A stretch of 31,890 nucleotides of DNA, taken from SFEB01 sp964612455. GTDB lineage: Bacteria > Bacillota > Clostridia > Christensenellales > CAG-314. Under the pieces are notes generated by a model, which made no database searches, was not told where the DNA came from, and worked only from the letters and a program-made list of their open reading frames with translations. Numbering within the stretch: position 1 is the first letter of the stretch; each line of letters begins with the position of its first letter. Below are positions 7,450-14,943 of this stretch, piece after piece. Both the position numbers and the translations under genes were made by a program. The stretch covers positions 1 through 31,890 of the forward strand of contig CAZTCB010000014.1 in assembly GCA_964612455.1 (NCBI GenBank), in the 5' to 3' direction.

Positions 7450-7992
7450 ATGAAAAAATTTGTATGTTCTATCTGCGGTTACGTTCACGAGGGAGATTCC
7501 GCGCCGGACGCTTGTCCTATTTGCAAAGCTCCCGCAAGCAAGTTTATTGAGCAGTCGGATGAAATGACTTGGGCGGCGGAGCACGTCGTAGGCGTCGCAA
7601 ATGACGTAGACGAGGATATCAAAGCCGATCTTCGTAAAAACTTTGAAGGCGAGTGTTGCGAAGTCGGTATGTATCTTGCTATGGCACGCGTTGCGCACAG
7701 AGAAGGCTATCCCGAAATCGGTTTATATTACGAAAAAGCCGCGTGGGAAGAAGCCGAGCACGCCGCAAAATTTGCCGAGTTGCTGGGCGAAGTCGTCAGC
7801 GACAGCACCAAGAAAAATCTTACCGTCCGCGTAGAAGCCGAAAACGGTGCGACTCTCGGCAAAACGATGCTTGCGAAAAAAGCAAAGGAACAAAATCTTG
7901 ACGCTATACATGATACCGTCCATGAGATGGCACGCGACGAAGCACGTCACGGAAAGGCGTTTAAAGGTCTGCTCGACAGATATTTTAAATAA
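7450..7992 (+). CDS. Reverse rubrerythrin (rubredoxin domain first)
   Basis: A 180-residue non-haem iron peroxidase. The rubredoxin module is at the N-terminus (about 1-38: 'CSICGYVHEGDSAPDACPICKAP', two CxxC knuckles), followed by the four-helix diiron domain. Its iron ligands are expected in 'EGECCEVGMYLAMARVAHREGYPEIG', 'WEEAEHAAKF' and 'MARDEARHGKAF'. Classical rubrerythrins have the opposite order; the reverse form is known from clostridia, where it reduces hydrogen peroxide (and oxygen with an NADH partner) and is under PerR control. AGAAGGAG lies well placed before the ATG. It sits directly after the perR-like gene and before a terminator, so peroxide-induced expression is likely. Confidence 0.95.
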   Translation: MKKFVCSICGYVHEGDSAPDACPICKAPASKFIEQSDEMTWAAEHVVGVANDVDEDIKADLRKNFEGECCEVGMYLAMARVAHREGYPEIGLYYEKAAWEEAEHAAKFAELLGEVVSDSTKKNLTVRVEAENGATLGKTMLAKKAKEQNLDAIHDTVHEMARDEARHGKAFKGLLDRYFK

Positions 7993-8014
7993 TCCGTTTT
8001 CGGTAAAGCTTAAA

Positions 8015-8042
8015 AACAAGACCGCTCGGTCTTGTTTTTTTT
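8015..8042 (+). terminator. Intrinsic terminator after rubrerythrin
   Basis: AACAAGACC (8015-8023), a 4-nt loop GCTC, GGTCTTGTT (8028-8036), with a T run through 8042. Confidence 0.92.
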
Positions 8043-8113
8043 CGTGAAAAAACAGCGGTTTGAGACGATGAAAAAAATTCACAAAAAGAGGCAAAAAATA
8101 TTTCGTTTTTATG

Positions 8114-8142
8114 TTGCAAAATTTGTTGATATTTGTTACAAT
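8114..8142 (+). promoter_or_regulatory. pyrG promoter (extended -10)
   Basis: TTGCAA (8114-8119), 17 nt, TACAAT (8137-8142), with TG one base upstream of the -10 box. The predicted first transcribed bases are A/G-rich without a GGGC start, so the reiterative-transcription control known for Bacillus pyrG is not apparent. Confidence 0.75.
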
Positions 8143-8165
8143 AAAAAAAGTATTTTGGAGGGATT

Positions 8166-9770
8166 ATGGCTAAACATATTTTCGTTATGGGCGGAGTCGT
8201 TTCCGGTCTCGGTAAAGGTATTACGATGGCGAGTATCGGCAGATTGCTTAAGGCGCGCGGACTTAAGGTAATCGCGCAAAAGATGGATCCTTACATCAAC
8301 GTCGACCCCGGTACCATGAGTCCCTTACAACATGGCGAAGTTTACGTTACCGACGACGGGTGCGAAACCGACCTCGACCTCGGACACTACGAGCGTTTTA
8401 TCGACGAGGATCTCAACAAGTTCAGCAGTGTTACTACGGGAAAGGTTTACTGGAATGTTTTGACCAAGGAGAGAGAGGGCAAGTACCTCGGTCAGACCGT
8501 GCAGATTATTCCCCATGTGACAAATGAAATCAAGAGTTTCGTTTACAACGTAGGCAAACAGAGCAAAGCCGACGTAGTCTTGACCGAGATAGGCGGCACT
8601 ATCGGCGATATCGAAAGTCAGGCTTTTTTGGAGGCAATAAGGCAAATTTATCACGAAGTGGGTAAAGAAAACTGCATGTTTATCATCGTTACTCTCGTTC
8701 CGTATATAAGCGGTAGTAACGAGCAAAAGTCCAAGCCCACTCAACATTCCGTTAAAGAATTGATGGGTTTGGGTATTTCACCCAACGTCATCGTTACGCG
8801 TTGCGATATGCCTCTCGATCCAGACGTAAAACGCAAGATTGCTTTGTTTTGCAACGTCAAAGAAGATTGCGTGATAGAAAACGCGACCGTAGAGTCTCTT
8901 TACGAGGTTCCTTTAATGCTTGAGGAGCAACACATAGGAGACGTTATTTGCAGAGAGCTCAATCTCGATTTGCCAAAACCGAATCTTGCCGAATGGGAGG
9001 ATATGCTGAGCCGTATCCGTAACCGCGACAAAAAAGTAAAAATAGGTCTCGTCGGCAAATACGTGAAACTTCATGATGCGTATCTGTCTGTCATAGAGGC
9101 ATTAAACCATGCCGGGTATGAAAATTCAGCCAACGTCGAGATAAAATGGATTGACAGCGAGAGATTGACCGACGGCAACGTGGAAAAGCATCTTAAGGAT
9201 TGCGACGGAATAATAGTCCCCGGTGGTTTCGGCGACAGGGGTATAGACGGTATGTTCGTTGCCGCTAAATACGCAAGGGAAAACAACGTGCCTTATTTCG
9301 GTATATGTCTCGGTATGCAGGTTGCCTCAATAGAGTTTGCACGCAACGTGCTCGGTTGGTCGGACGCCAACAGTACGGAGTTTAATCCCGATACTACGCA
9401 TCCCGTCATCGATATAATGGATGATCAGATAGGCGTTACCAAAGGCGGTACGATGCGTCTCGGCAGTTATCCTTGCGAGATAAAGAGCGATACGCTCATG
9501 CATAGGGCTTATAAAAAGACGTCCATACGCGAGAGACATCGTCATCGTTACGAATTAAGTAATTTTAAATACGGAGAGATATTTGCGGCTGCCGGTATGG
9601 ATTTCGTCGGAATTGCGCCCGACGGCAACAGGGTAGAAGCCGTTGAAATTCCGTCAAACGACTTTTTTATCGGTGTTCAGTTTCATCCTGAGTTTAAGAG
9701 TCGTCCCAATAGAGCGCACCCCATATTTAGGGAATTTATAAGGGCATCGATAAATCACAAGGAAAAATAA
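8166..9770 (+). CDS. pyrG: CTP synthase
   Basis: A 534-residue CTP synthase, which aminates UTP to CTP with glutamine and ATP. The N-terminal synthetase domain shows GGVVSGLGKG (9-18), 'KMDPYINVDPGTMSPLQHGEVYVTDDG' and 'TEIGGTIGDIES'. The C-terminal class-I glutaminase domain has the nucleophile Cys381 in GICLGMQ and His507/Glu509 in FHPEF. Length and order are standard. TTGGAGGG gives a strong ribosome-binding site. It is a single-gene unit between the rubrerythrin terminator and its own 3' hairpins. Confidence 0.99.
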   Translation: MAKHIFVMGGVVSGLGKGITMASIGRLLKARGLKVIAQKMDPYINVDPGTMSPLQHGEVYVTDDGCETDLDLGHYERFIDEDLNKFSSVTTGKVYWNVLTKEREGKYLGQTVQIIPHVTNEIKSFVYNVGKQSKADVVLTEIGGTIGDIESQAFLEAIRQIYHEVGKENCMFIIVTLVPYISGSNEQKSKPTQHSVKELMGLGISPNVIVTRCDMPLDPDVKRKIALFCNVKEDCVIENATVESLYEVPLMLEEQHIGDVICRELNLDLPKPNLAEWEDMLSRIRNRDKKVKIGLVGKYVKLHDAYLSVIEALNHAGYENSANVEIKWIDSERLTDGNVEKHLKDCDGIIVPGGFGDRGIDGMFVAAKYARENNVPYFGICLGMQVASIEFARNVLGWSDANSTEFNPDTTHPVIDIMDDQIGVTKGGTMRLGSYPCEIKSDTLMHRAYKKTSIRERHRHRYELSNFKYGEIFAAAGMDFVGIAPDGNRVEAVEIPSNDFFIGVQFHPEFKSRPNRAHPIFREFIRASINHKEK

Positions 9771-9816
9771 ATACGTTTGCAACCGACGCATTCGGTTGCG
9801 GTATCGCTAAAAAACG

Positions 9817-9856
9817 ACACACTATATTTCACTTGCTGTGAAAAATAGTGTGTTTT
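9817..9856 (+). terminator. Intrinsic terminator after pyrG
   Basis: A 16-nt arm (9817-9832) pairs with 9838-9853 with a single mismatch, then TTTT. A second, smaller perfect hairpin (GCAACCGA / TCGGTTGC, 9779-9799) without T tract lies between it and the pyrG stop. The 3' arm is only 27 nt before the next start codon. Confidence 0.8.
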
Positions 9857-9880
9857 CGTTATTTGGAAAAAACAGTGCCT

Positions 9881-10405
9881 ATGAAAAAAGATATACGTAG
9901 TTTTGATTTTAAATTTCTTGAAAAAGAAAATATGTCGGATTTACTTATGCTTCAATCTGAAGTTTTTAATAATCTTAAGGACGAAAGATTATTACGAAAA
10001 AATACGGCGGAAACTTTTACTCCTTGTTTTGTTGCGCCGTCGGTGGTTTTAGGAGCTTTTTACGACGGAGAACTCGCCGCCGTCGGGATTTTGCTTTACC
10101 CCGATAAGGATGAAGATTTGTCGTTTTACGTCGTCGGTGCGCCAAAAAGTCGTAATTGCGCAAATCTCAAACTCACTATCGTAAAACCGGCTTTCGTGGG
10201 GAACGGGTTGCAAATAAATCTCTTAAATCGGCTTGAAGAGTACGCTTTAAAACAGGGTACCGAGGTTCTTTTGGCAACGGTATCGCCGCTAAATGTTTTC
10301 AGCTTGTCCAACTTGATAGCGGCGGGATACGAAAAAAATACGACGATAAAAAAATACGGTTCGGAAAGGTTCCTGATGATAAAAAAGATAGTAAAGCAGT
10401 ATTAA
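9881..10405 (+). CDS. GNAT-like acetyltransferase
   Basis: A 174-residue protein with the GNAT order. An N-terminal helix 'MSDLLMLQSEVFNNL' leads to the strand 'GAFYDGELAAVGILLYP'. 'KLTIVKPAFVGNGLQINLLNRLEEYAL' stands where GNATs bind acetyl-CoA (R/Q-x-x-G-x-G/A loop, here degenerate 'VGNGLQ'). 'VLLATVSPLNVFSLSNLIAAGYEK' is the typical C-terminal N-acetyltransferase pattern. The substrate is unknown. The ATG at 9881 is chosen because an upstream GTG at 9848 would lie inside the pyrG terminator hairpin; the ribosome-binding site (GGAAAA) is weak. No clear promoter is visible in the 27 nt after the terminator, so expression may rely on read-through. Confidence 0.75.
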   Translation: MKKDIRSFDFKFLEKENMSDLLMLQSEVFNNLKDERLLRKNTAETFTPCFVAPSVVLGAFYDGELAAVGILLYPDKDEDLSFYVVGAPKSRNCANLKLTIVKPAFVGNGLQINLLNRLEEYALKQGTEVLLATVSPLNVFSLSNLIAAGYEKNTTIKKYGSERFLMIKKIVKQY

Positions 10406-10526
10406 AGTATTGGTTTTGGATATATCTTCGTTTTTTTCTTAATCCGACTGATATTTTTGAACGAAAAGGAATACGAGTTGAAAAAATGCACACACTTGTT
10501 TAAATGGATAATTTGGAGTGTGTGTT

Positions 10527-11300
10527 ATGAAAAACAAAGTAGAGATATGCGGTATAAATACTTCGTCATTGCCTAAATTATCGTCCGCAGATACCGAAAA
10601 ATTGCTCGTCGAAGTAAAAAAAGGTGACTTAACAAAGCGCGAAAACGTTATAGTGGGAAACATGCGCCTCGTTTTGTCCGTTTTGCACAGATACGTTCCG
10701 CGGGTAGGCAATTTAGACGACCTCTTTCAGATTGGTTGTGTGGGGCTTGTTAAAGCCATAGATAATTTTGACGTTACTTTAAACGTGAAGTTTTCTACCT
10801 ACGCGGTACCGATGATAGTCGGAGAAATCCGTCGATACCTGAGAGAGGCAAACGGAATAAGAGTGAGCAGAGGTATCAGGGACGTCGCTTACCTTGCTTT
10901 AACTGCGAGAGAACGCCTGAAAGCGGAAGGCGAAGAAGACGTCGGTCTCGATAAAATAGCAGAACGACTGAACATGCCGGTATCTAAGGTTGCTTTTTGC
11001 CTCGATGCGATTAACGATCCCGTTTCGCTTAACGAGCCGGCTTTTTCGGACGGAGAAGATACAACCTTGTTGATGGATCAACTTAGCGACAAGAGTAATA
11101 CGGAAGAGAAGTGGATAGATAACGTTAGCCTTGCCGATGCTCTGTTGCAGCTCGAAACCCGAGAAAGAAAGATATTAAAAAAACGGTATTTTGAGGGAAA
11201 AACCCAAACTGAGGTAAGTGCCGAAATGGGCATATCGCAAGCTCAGGTTTCGAGAATAGAAAAAAACGCGATAGGCAGTATAAGGGCATATTTTTCGTAA
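10527..11300 (+). CDS. sigG: Sporulation sigma factor SigG
   Basis: A 257-residue sigma-70-family factor. The N-terminus 'KNKVEICGINTSSLPKLS' is the hallmark of sigma-G, the late forespore sigma factor. Region 2 ('GNMRLVLSVLHRYVPRVGNLDDLFQIGCVGLVKAIDNFDVTLNVKFSTYAVPMIVGEIRRYLRE'), region 3 ('RVSRGIRDVAYLALTARERL') and region 4 ('LETRERKILKKRYFEGKTQTEVSAEMGISQAQVSRIEKNA') are complete. The ATG at 10527 is preferred over a GTG at 10518, because GGAG overlaps that GTG at the right distance. spoIIGA and sigE, often just upstream of sigG, are absent here. It is followed after 64 nt by a YlmC/YmxH-family gene. No confident sigma-F-type promoter could be read upstream. Confidence 0.97.
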   Translation: MKNKVEICGINTSSLPKLSSADTEKLLVEVKKGDLTKRENVIVGNMRLVLSVLHRYVPRVGNLDDLFQIGCVGLVKAIDNFDVTLNVKFSTYAVPMIVGEIRRYLREANGIRVSRGIRDVAYLALTARERLKAEGEEDVGLDKIAERLNMPVSKVAFCLDAINDPVSLNEPAFSDGEDTTLLMDQLSDKSNTEEKWIDNVSLADALLQLETRERKILKKRYFEGKTQTEVSAEMGISQAQVSRIEKNAIGSIRAYFS

Positions 11301-11364
11301 ATAAATAGTTTTGATAGTAATAAATTCACCGATAGTCGCATATAGCTTAAAGAGGTGTTGCGAT

Positions 11365-11718
11365 ATGGATATATCTTTTTGCGAGTTGAGACAAAAGGAA
11401 GTGGTAAATATTTTCGACGGCAGACGATTGGGCAGAGTCATAGACATGGTTATCAGTTTACATTCTTGTCGTGTATTGGGTATAGTGGTACCGGGAAACA
11501 GACGTCTTTTCAATACGAAAGAAGATATATTTGTTCCATGGAAAAACATTCATAAAATAGGAGACGACGTCGTACTCGTTCAATTGACGGCAAACGGCGG
11601 ACCGTCTACCGATTACTCAAAGTCGTCTAAAAAACCTTGTCGTGTTACGCCGATTTGTTGTTCGTCTGCAGACGACGTTTCTGACGATAACGTTGATTTT
11701 TCGGTGGACGACGAATAG
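11365..11718 (+). CDS. YlmC/YmxH-family sporulation protein (PRC barrel)
   Basis: A 117-residue protein. Its first about 75 residues form a PRC-barrel-like domain, 'CELRQKEVVNIFDGRRLGRVIDMVISLHSCRVLGIVVPG', then 'EDIFVPWKNIHKIGDDVVLV', typical of the YlmC/YmxH family found near sigE/sigG in spore formers. The last about 40 residues are Ser/Asp-rich and probably disordered. AGAGGTG lies before the ATG at 11365, which also matches family N-termini better than the upstream in-frame start at 11311. It follows sigG closely and precedes a terminator, so a sigG-ylmC unit is likely. Molecular function is unknown. Confidence 0.88.
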   Translation: MDISFCELRQKEVVNIFDGRRLGRVIDMVISLHSCRVLGIVVPGNRRLFNTKEDIFVPWKNIHKIGDDVVLVQLTANGGPSTDYSKSSKKPCRVTPICCSSADDVSDDNVDFSVDDE

Positions 11719-11743
11719 AAAAGCAAAAACAGATATTTTTTTG

Positions 11744-11763
11744 GCCCTATTCGGGCTTTTTTT
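11744..11763 (+). terminator. Short intrinsic terminator after ylmC
   Basis: GCCC (11744-11747), loop TATTC, GGGC (11753-11756), followed by seven T. The stem is short but GC-rich. The T run abuts the -35 box of the next gene. Confidence 0.7.
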
Positions 11764-11764
11764 A

Positions 11765-11793
11765 TTGCAAAAAAAATAGTTTTATGGTATATT
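11765..11793 (+). promoter_or_regulatory. rluA-like gene promoter, predicted leaderless start
   Basis: TTGCAA (11765-11770), 17 nt, TATATT (11788-11793). The ATG at 11800 lies only 6 nt after the -10 box, the same geometry as nadD-yqeK, and there is no Shine-Dalgarno. Confidence 0.7.
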
Positions 11794-11799
11794 AAAAAA

Positions 11800-12648
11800 A
11801 TGCTTAAAGAAATTGTTTCGCGTAAAAACGCTCGACTATCCGAGCTGATAAGAGAACAGACGGATTTGGGATTTTACCAAATAAAAAAAGTAATAGAAAA
11901 CAAAAACGTCAAGATAAACGGCAAACGCGTCAATGCGGACGTCGTAGTCAAAGACTCGGATATTATCTTCATCTACATAAAAGATAGGGAGAAAGACAAA
12001 ATAGACATCGTTTTTGAAGATAAAAACGTAATGGTCGTCAATAAACCTGCCAATATGGAAGTAGAAGGACCGGACGGCTTGAAGGAACGGATAGAGGTGG
12101 CTCATGCCGAAAAAACCCTTTATCCCGTTCATCGGTTGGATCGCAATACTATGGGACTGGTTATTTTTGCGCTTAATCAACAAGCGCAGGCGGAGTTGGA
12201 TAAGGCGTTTAAAGAAAGAACCGTAGATAAGTTTTACCATGCCGTCGTGGTGGGGCGACCGAGACGACCTTCGGCTACTCTTAAGGCATTTTTGTTTAAG
12301 GATGCCAAAAAAAGTCTTGTCATTATTTCAAATGAAGCAAAGCCGGGATATTTGCCCATCGAAACGAAATATAGGTTGATAGATACAAAAGGGGAGCTGT
12401 CGTTGCTCGAGGTTCAGCTCGTCACCGGACGTACTCATCAGATTAGGGCTCATCTGGCGCATGAGAACATTGCCGTTTTAGGTGACGGCAAGTACGGTTC
12501 CAATCAAATAAATAAAAAATATAAGCAAAACAGACAATTGTTAGCCAGCGTATATATGAAGTTTAACTTTAAAAAGACCGATTGTCTCGCTTATCTAAAC
12601 AAACAGGTATTTAAACTCGATATCAACTTGTGGCGTTTTATCGAGTGA
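11800..12648 (+). CDS. RluA-family RNA pseudouridine synthase
   Basis: A 282-residue protein with an N-terminal S4 RNA-binding domain (about 12-62: 'RLSELIREQTDLGFYQIKKVIENKNVKINGKRV') and the RluA catalytic domain. The catalytic motif is HRLDRNTMG (111-119, Asp114). 'KFYHAVVVG' and 'LLEVQLVTGRTHQIRAHLAHENIAVLGDGKYG' follow in the usual order. It isomerises uridines in rRNA or tRNA; the exact site cannot be told from sequence alone (RluD/RluC-like layout). No ribosome-binding site lies before the ATG and the upstream -10 box predicts a leaderless transcript. Confidence 0.93.
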   Translation: MLKEIVSRKNARLSELIREQTDLGFYQIKKVIENKNVKINGKRVNADVVVKDSDIIFIYIKDREKDKIDIVFEDKNVMVVNKPANMEVEGPDGLKERIEVAHAEKTLYPVHRLDRNTMGLVIFALNQQAQAELDKAFKERTVDKFYHAVVVGRPRRPSATLKAFLFKDAKKSLVIISNEAKPGYLPIETKYRLIDTKGELSLLEVQLVTGRTHQIRAHLAHENIAVLGDGKYGSNQINKKYKQNRQLLASVYMKFNFKKTDCLAYLNKQVFKLDINLWRFIE

Positions 12649-12668
12649 TTTAAAGAAATTTCTTTAAA
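12649..12668. repeat. 20-bp perfect palindrome after the rluA-like gene
   Basis: TTTAAAGAAATTTCTTTAAA starts at the base after the stop codon and ends 4 nt before the -35 box of the next promoter. It lacks a T tail on either strand. It may be a regulator site for the lipoprotein gene or a 3' stabilising hairpin. Confidence 0.5.
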
Positions 12669-12672
12669 ATAC

Positions 12673-12701
12673 TTGATTTAATCGTTCTCTTGCTATATAA
12701 T
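12673..12701 (+). promoter_or_regulatory. Promoter of the cyclophilin-like lipoprotein gene
   Basis: TTGATT (12673-12678), 17 nt, perfect TATAAT (12696-12701). A leader of about 15 nt carries AGAGG before the ATG at 12723. Confidence 0.85.
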
Positions 12702-12722
12702 AAATGTTTGTAGAGGTAAAAT

Positions 12723-13562
12723 ATGAAAAGACTACTTAAAAACGCATTACTTGTCATTTTAGCTGTTGTTTTGACGCTTTCTTTCGTCGGTTGTACTAAC
12801 GGTAACTTTCTTAGCGAAAGCAGTATAGAAAAACTCGGTAAAAAACTCGGATTGCAGGAATCAGCAGACGGGTTTGTAAATCCCACGGCACTCGTTACCG
12901 TTAATTTTGTCGACGACAGTCATGAGTATACCGTCGTATTCAAATATGAACTTTTGTTTGATAAAGCTCCCATTACGGTAAACAACTTTATTTCTCTCGC
13001 CAAGGACGGTTTTTACGATAATACCGTGGTAGACTATACTAACGAGTACTATACCGTATTCGGTCGTTATATCATCAACGGTGACGGGGAGTACGAGTTA
13101 AAGACCGTGGATTATTCGATAAAAGGCGAATTTGAAGCTAACGGTTGGTACGTAAACGGTACAGACGGCGAGGCTAATGCTACGCATCAGATAGGTTGTC
13201 TCGGTATGTACCATGACGCGCAGTCGACCACTACCAATTATTTTGATTCGGCAAGTACGGCGTTTTATATGACGTGGTCCGACTCTTACGGTTCGGATAG
13301 AGTTATCAGCAACTCAAACTTTGCCGTATTTGCTTATCTGACCGGTACGAAAGTCACAGTTGACGATAGACTCGGTTATGACTTTGTCAGCGGTCTTGAC
13401 AGCGCACTCGCGGTCGTTATGAGAGAGATTGATACAACGAGCGGCGTTGAGACTGCGGAAGGTGAGCAACTTTATTACGCACCGACCGATTCTGTCAAAC
13501 TTGTTTCCGTCGTTATAGAAGGTATGAGCGGTAGCGCGGATACGTCGTACCGCATTAAGTAA
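12723..13562 (+). CDS. Cyclophilin-like lipoprotein, probably catalytically degenerate
   Basis: A 279-residue exported lipoprotein: basic N-terminus, hydrophobic core, and a lipobox ending in Cys24 (SFVGC). Residues about 57-270 follow the cyclophilin order: 'LVTVNF', 'FDKAPITVNNFISLAKDGFYDNT' (about 79-101), 'HQIGCLGMYHD', 'STAFYMTW', then 'NFAVFAYLTG'. Bacterial peptidyl-prolyl isomerases normally have a catalytic Arg in 'F-H-R-V' after 'GFYD'; here the stretch reads 'VVDYTNEYYTVFG', and the Gln-rich core strand is also altered. It is therefore probably an extracytoplasmic folding or binding protein with weak or no isomerase activity; this is an inference from missing residues. Monocistronic, with its own promoter and terminator. 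Confidence 0.8.
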   Translation: MKRLLKNALLVILAVVLTLSFVGCTNGNFLSESSIEKLGKKLGLQESADGFVNPTALVTVNFVDDSHEYTVVFKYELLFDKAPITVNNFISLAKDGFYDNTVVDYTNEYYTVFGRYIINGDGEYELKTVDYSIKGEFEANGWYVNGTDGEANATHQIGCLGMYHDAQSTTTNYFDSASTAFYMTWSDSYGSDRVISNSNFAVFAYLTGTKVTVDDRLGYDFVSGLDSALAVVMREIDTTSGVETAEGEQLYYAPTDSVKLVSVVIEGMSGSADTSYRIK

Positions 13563-13590
13563 GGCAATACGTCAAACTGCTTGTTAATTA

Positions 13591-13615
13591 ACCCGCAATT
13601 CAATGCGGGTTTTTT
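13591..13615 (+). terminator. Intrinsic terminator after the cyclophilin-like gene
   Basis: ACCCGCA (13591-13597), a 6-nt loop, TGCGGGT (13604-13610), then T through 13615. Confidence 0.9.
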
Positions 13616-13635
13616 CAAATACCGAGGTAGAAAAA

Positions 13636-14943
13636 ATGTTAAAGGTTTTCCATGCCGAAAAAAACGGCGTCGGTGCGATGCTCGGAATAAAAAAAGGTGA
13701 CGTGTTGGTAGCGGCAGACGGACAACCGCTTGTCGATATACTTGATTTTGAGTATTACGACAGTCAGGAGTGTTTTAATTTGACACTTTTGCGCGGCGGA
13801 GAAGAAATAAACATAGAGGTTGAAAAAGAGGATTACGAAAGTCTCGATATAGTTTTTGAAGACCAATGTTATCTCACTCCTCGCGGTTGCTGCAACAAGT
13901 GCATATTTTGTTTTGTCGACCAGCTTCCTAAAAACCAAAGGAAGACCCTTTACGTTAAAGACGACGATTGGCGGACTTCGTTTGCGTCGGGTACGTACGT
14001 AACTTTGACTAACCTGAGAGCGGGGGAAAAAGAGCGTATCGTCGATAAGAAATTCAGTCCGATTTACGTTAGCGTTCACGCTACGGATGACGGTATCAGG
14101 CGATTTTTACTCGGTAACAAAAAAGCAGAACCGATAATGCCATTGTTGACGTATTTTGCCGAACACGGCATAGTGATGCACACTCAAATAGTCGTATGTG
14201 GCGGGATAAACGACGGAAACGTTTTATTAAAATCTATCCGAGATTTATACGAGCTTTATCCTTCGGTAAAGTCTGTTGCCGTGGTCCCCGTCGGATTGAC
14301 GGGACATCGTGACGGATTGTATCCGCTCAGTCCGATTACGAAAGAACAAGCCCGCGATATCGTAAGTATTTGCGAGTCCTTCGACGAAAGTGTCTTTAAA
14401 TCTATCGGAGAACATTTTGTATTTTGTTCCGACGAAGCGTACCTTCGTGCGGAGTTGCCATTGCCTAAAGCGGATTTTTACGGTGATTACGATCAGATTG
14501 AAAATGGAGTGGGGCTGGTTACAAAGATGATTTCCGAGTTTGACGCGGCGTTGCCTTTGGCAGAAAAGCCAAAAAGCGGTGGTTTTACCGTCTTAACCGG
14601 TGTTTCCGCAACATCTACGATTAATCTTCTCTGCGACAAGTTAAAAAATCGTTTTCCTGAATTGAAAATAGAAGTTATAACGCTCGAAAACAACTTTTTC
14701 GGCAAAACGATAACGGTTGCGGGATTGCTCACGGGGAGAGATATGCTCCAACAGTTAAAAGGGGCAAAACTCATGCGCACCGTGTTGTTGCCGAGGGTAA
14801 TGATGCGAGAAACTCAGGACGTATTTCTTGACGGAATGACTTTAAAAGAATTTTCAAAAGAGATAGGGCGTAAGGTAAAAGTAGTTGATTGCGACGGCTT
14901 TGCGTTTGTTTCGGCTGTGTGTAAAGGAGATTTTTATGAGTAA
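13636..14943 (+). CDS. DUF512 radical-SAM / PDZ protein
   Basis: A 435-residue protein of the DUF512 family. The N-terminus is a short PDZ-like domain ('GVGAMLGIKKGDVLVAADGQPLVDILDF', about 11-38). A radical-SAM cluster motif follows, with Cys85, Cys89 and Cys92 (CX3CX2C) in 'GCCNKCIFCFVDQLP'. The barrel contains 'VYVSVHATD'-like and 'HTQIVVCGGINDG' strands, and the C-terminal DUF512 domain ends in 'TVLLPRVMMRETQDVFLDGMTL'. The substrate is unknown. The start at 13636 is used because GAGGTAG precedes it; an in-frame ATG at 13603 lies inside the upstream terminator. It overlaps der by 8 nt, the frequent DUF512-der-plsY order in clostridia, which suggests a link to ribosome or envelope biogenesis. 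Confidence 0.92.
   Translation: MLKVFHAEKNGVGAMLGIKKGDVLVAADGQPLVDILDFEYYDSQECFNLTLLRGGEEINIEVEKEDYESLDIVFEDQCYLTPRGCCNKCIFCFVDQLPKNQRKTLYVKDDDWRTSFASGTYVTLTNLRAGEKERIVDKKFSPIYVSVHATDDGIRRFLLGNKKAEPIMPLLTYFAEHGIVMHTQIVVCGGINDGNVLLKSIRDLYELYPSVKSVAVVPVGLTGHRDGLYPLSPITKEQARDIVSICESFDESVFKSIGEHFVFCSDEAYLRAELPLPKADFYGDYDQIENGVGLVTKMISEFDAALPLAEKPKSGGFTVLTGVSATSTINLLCDKLKNRFPELKIEVITLENNFFGKTITVAGLLTGRDMLQQLKGAKLMRTVLLPRVMMRETQDVFLDGMTLKEFSKEIGRKVKVVDCDGFAFVSAVCKGDFYE

Noticed and set aside
8143..8166. Reiterative-transcription control of pyrG as in Bacillus
   Set aside because: No GGGC at the predicted start point and no attenuator hairpin between promoter and start codon.
13603..13635. In-frame ATG upstream of the DUF512 start
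   Set aside because: It lies in the loop/3' arm of the upstream terminator hairpin and has no SD; the ATG at 13636 has GAGGTAG.
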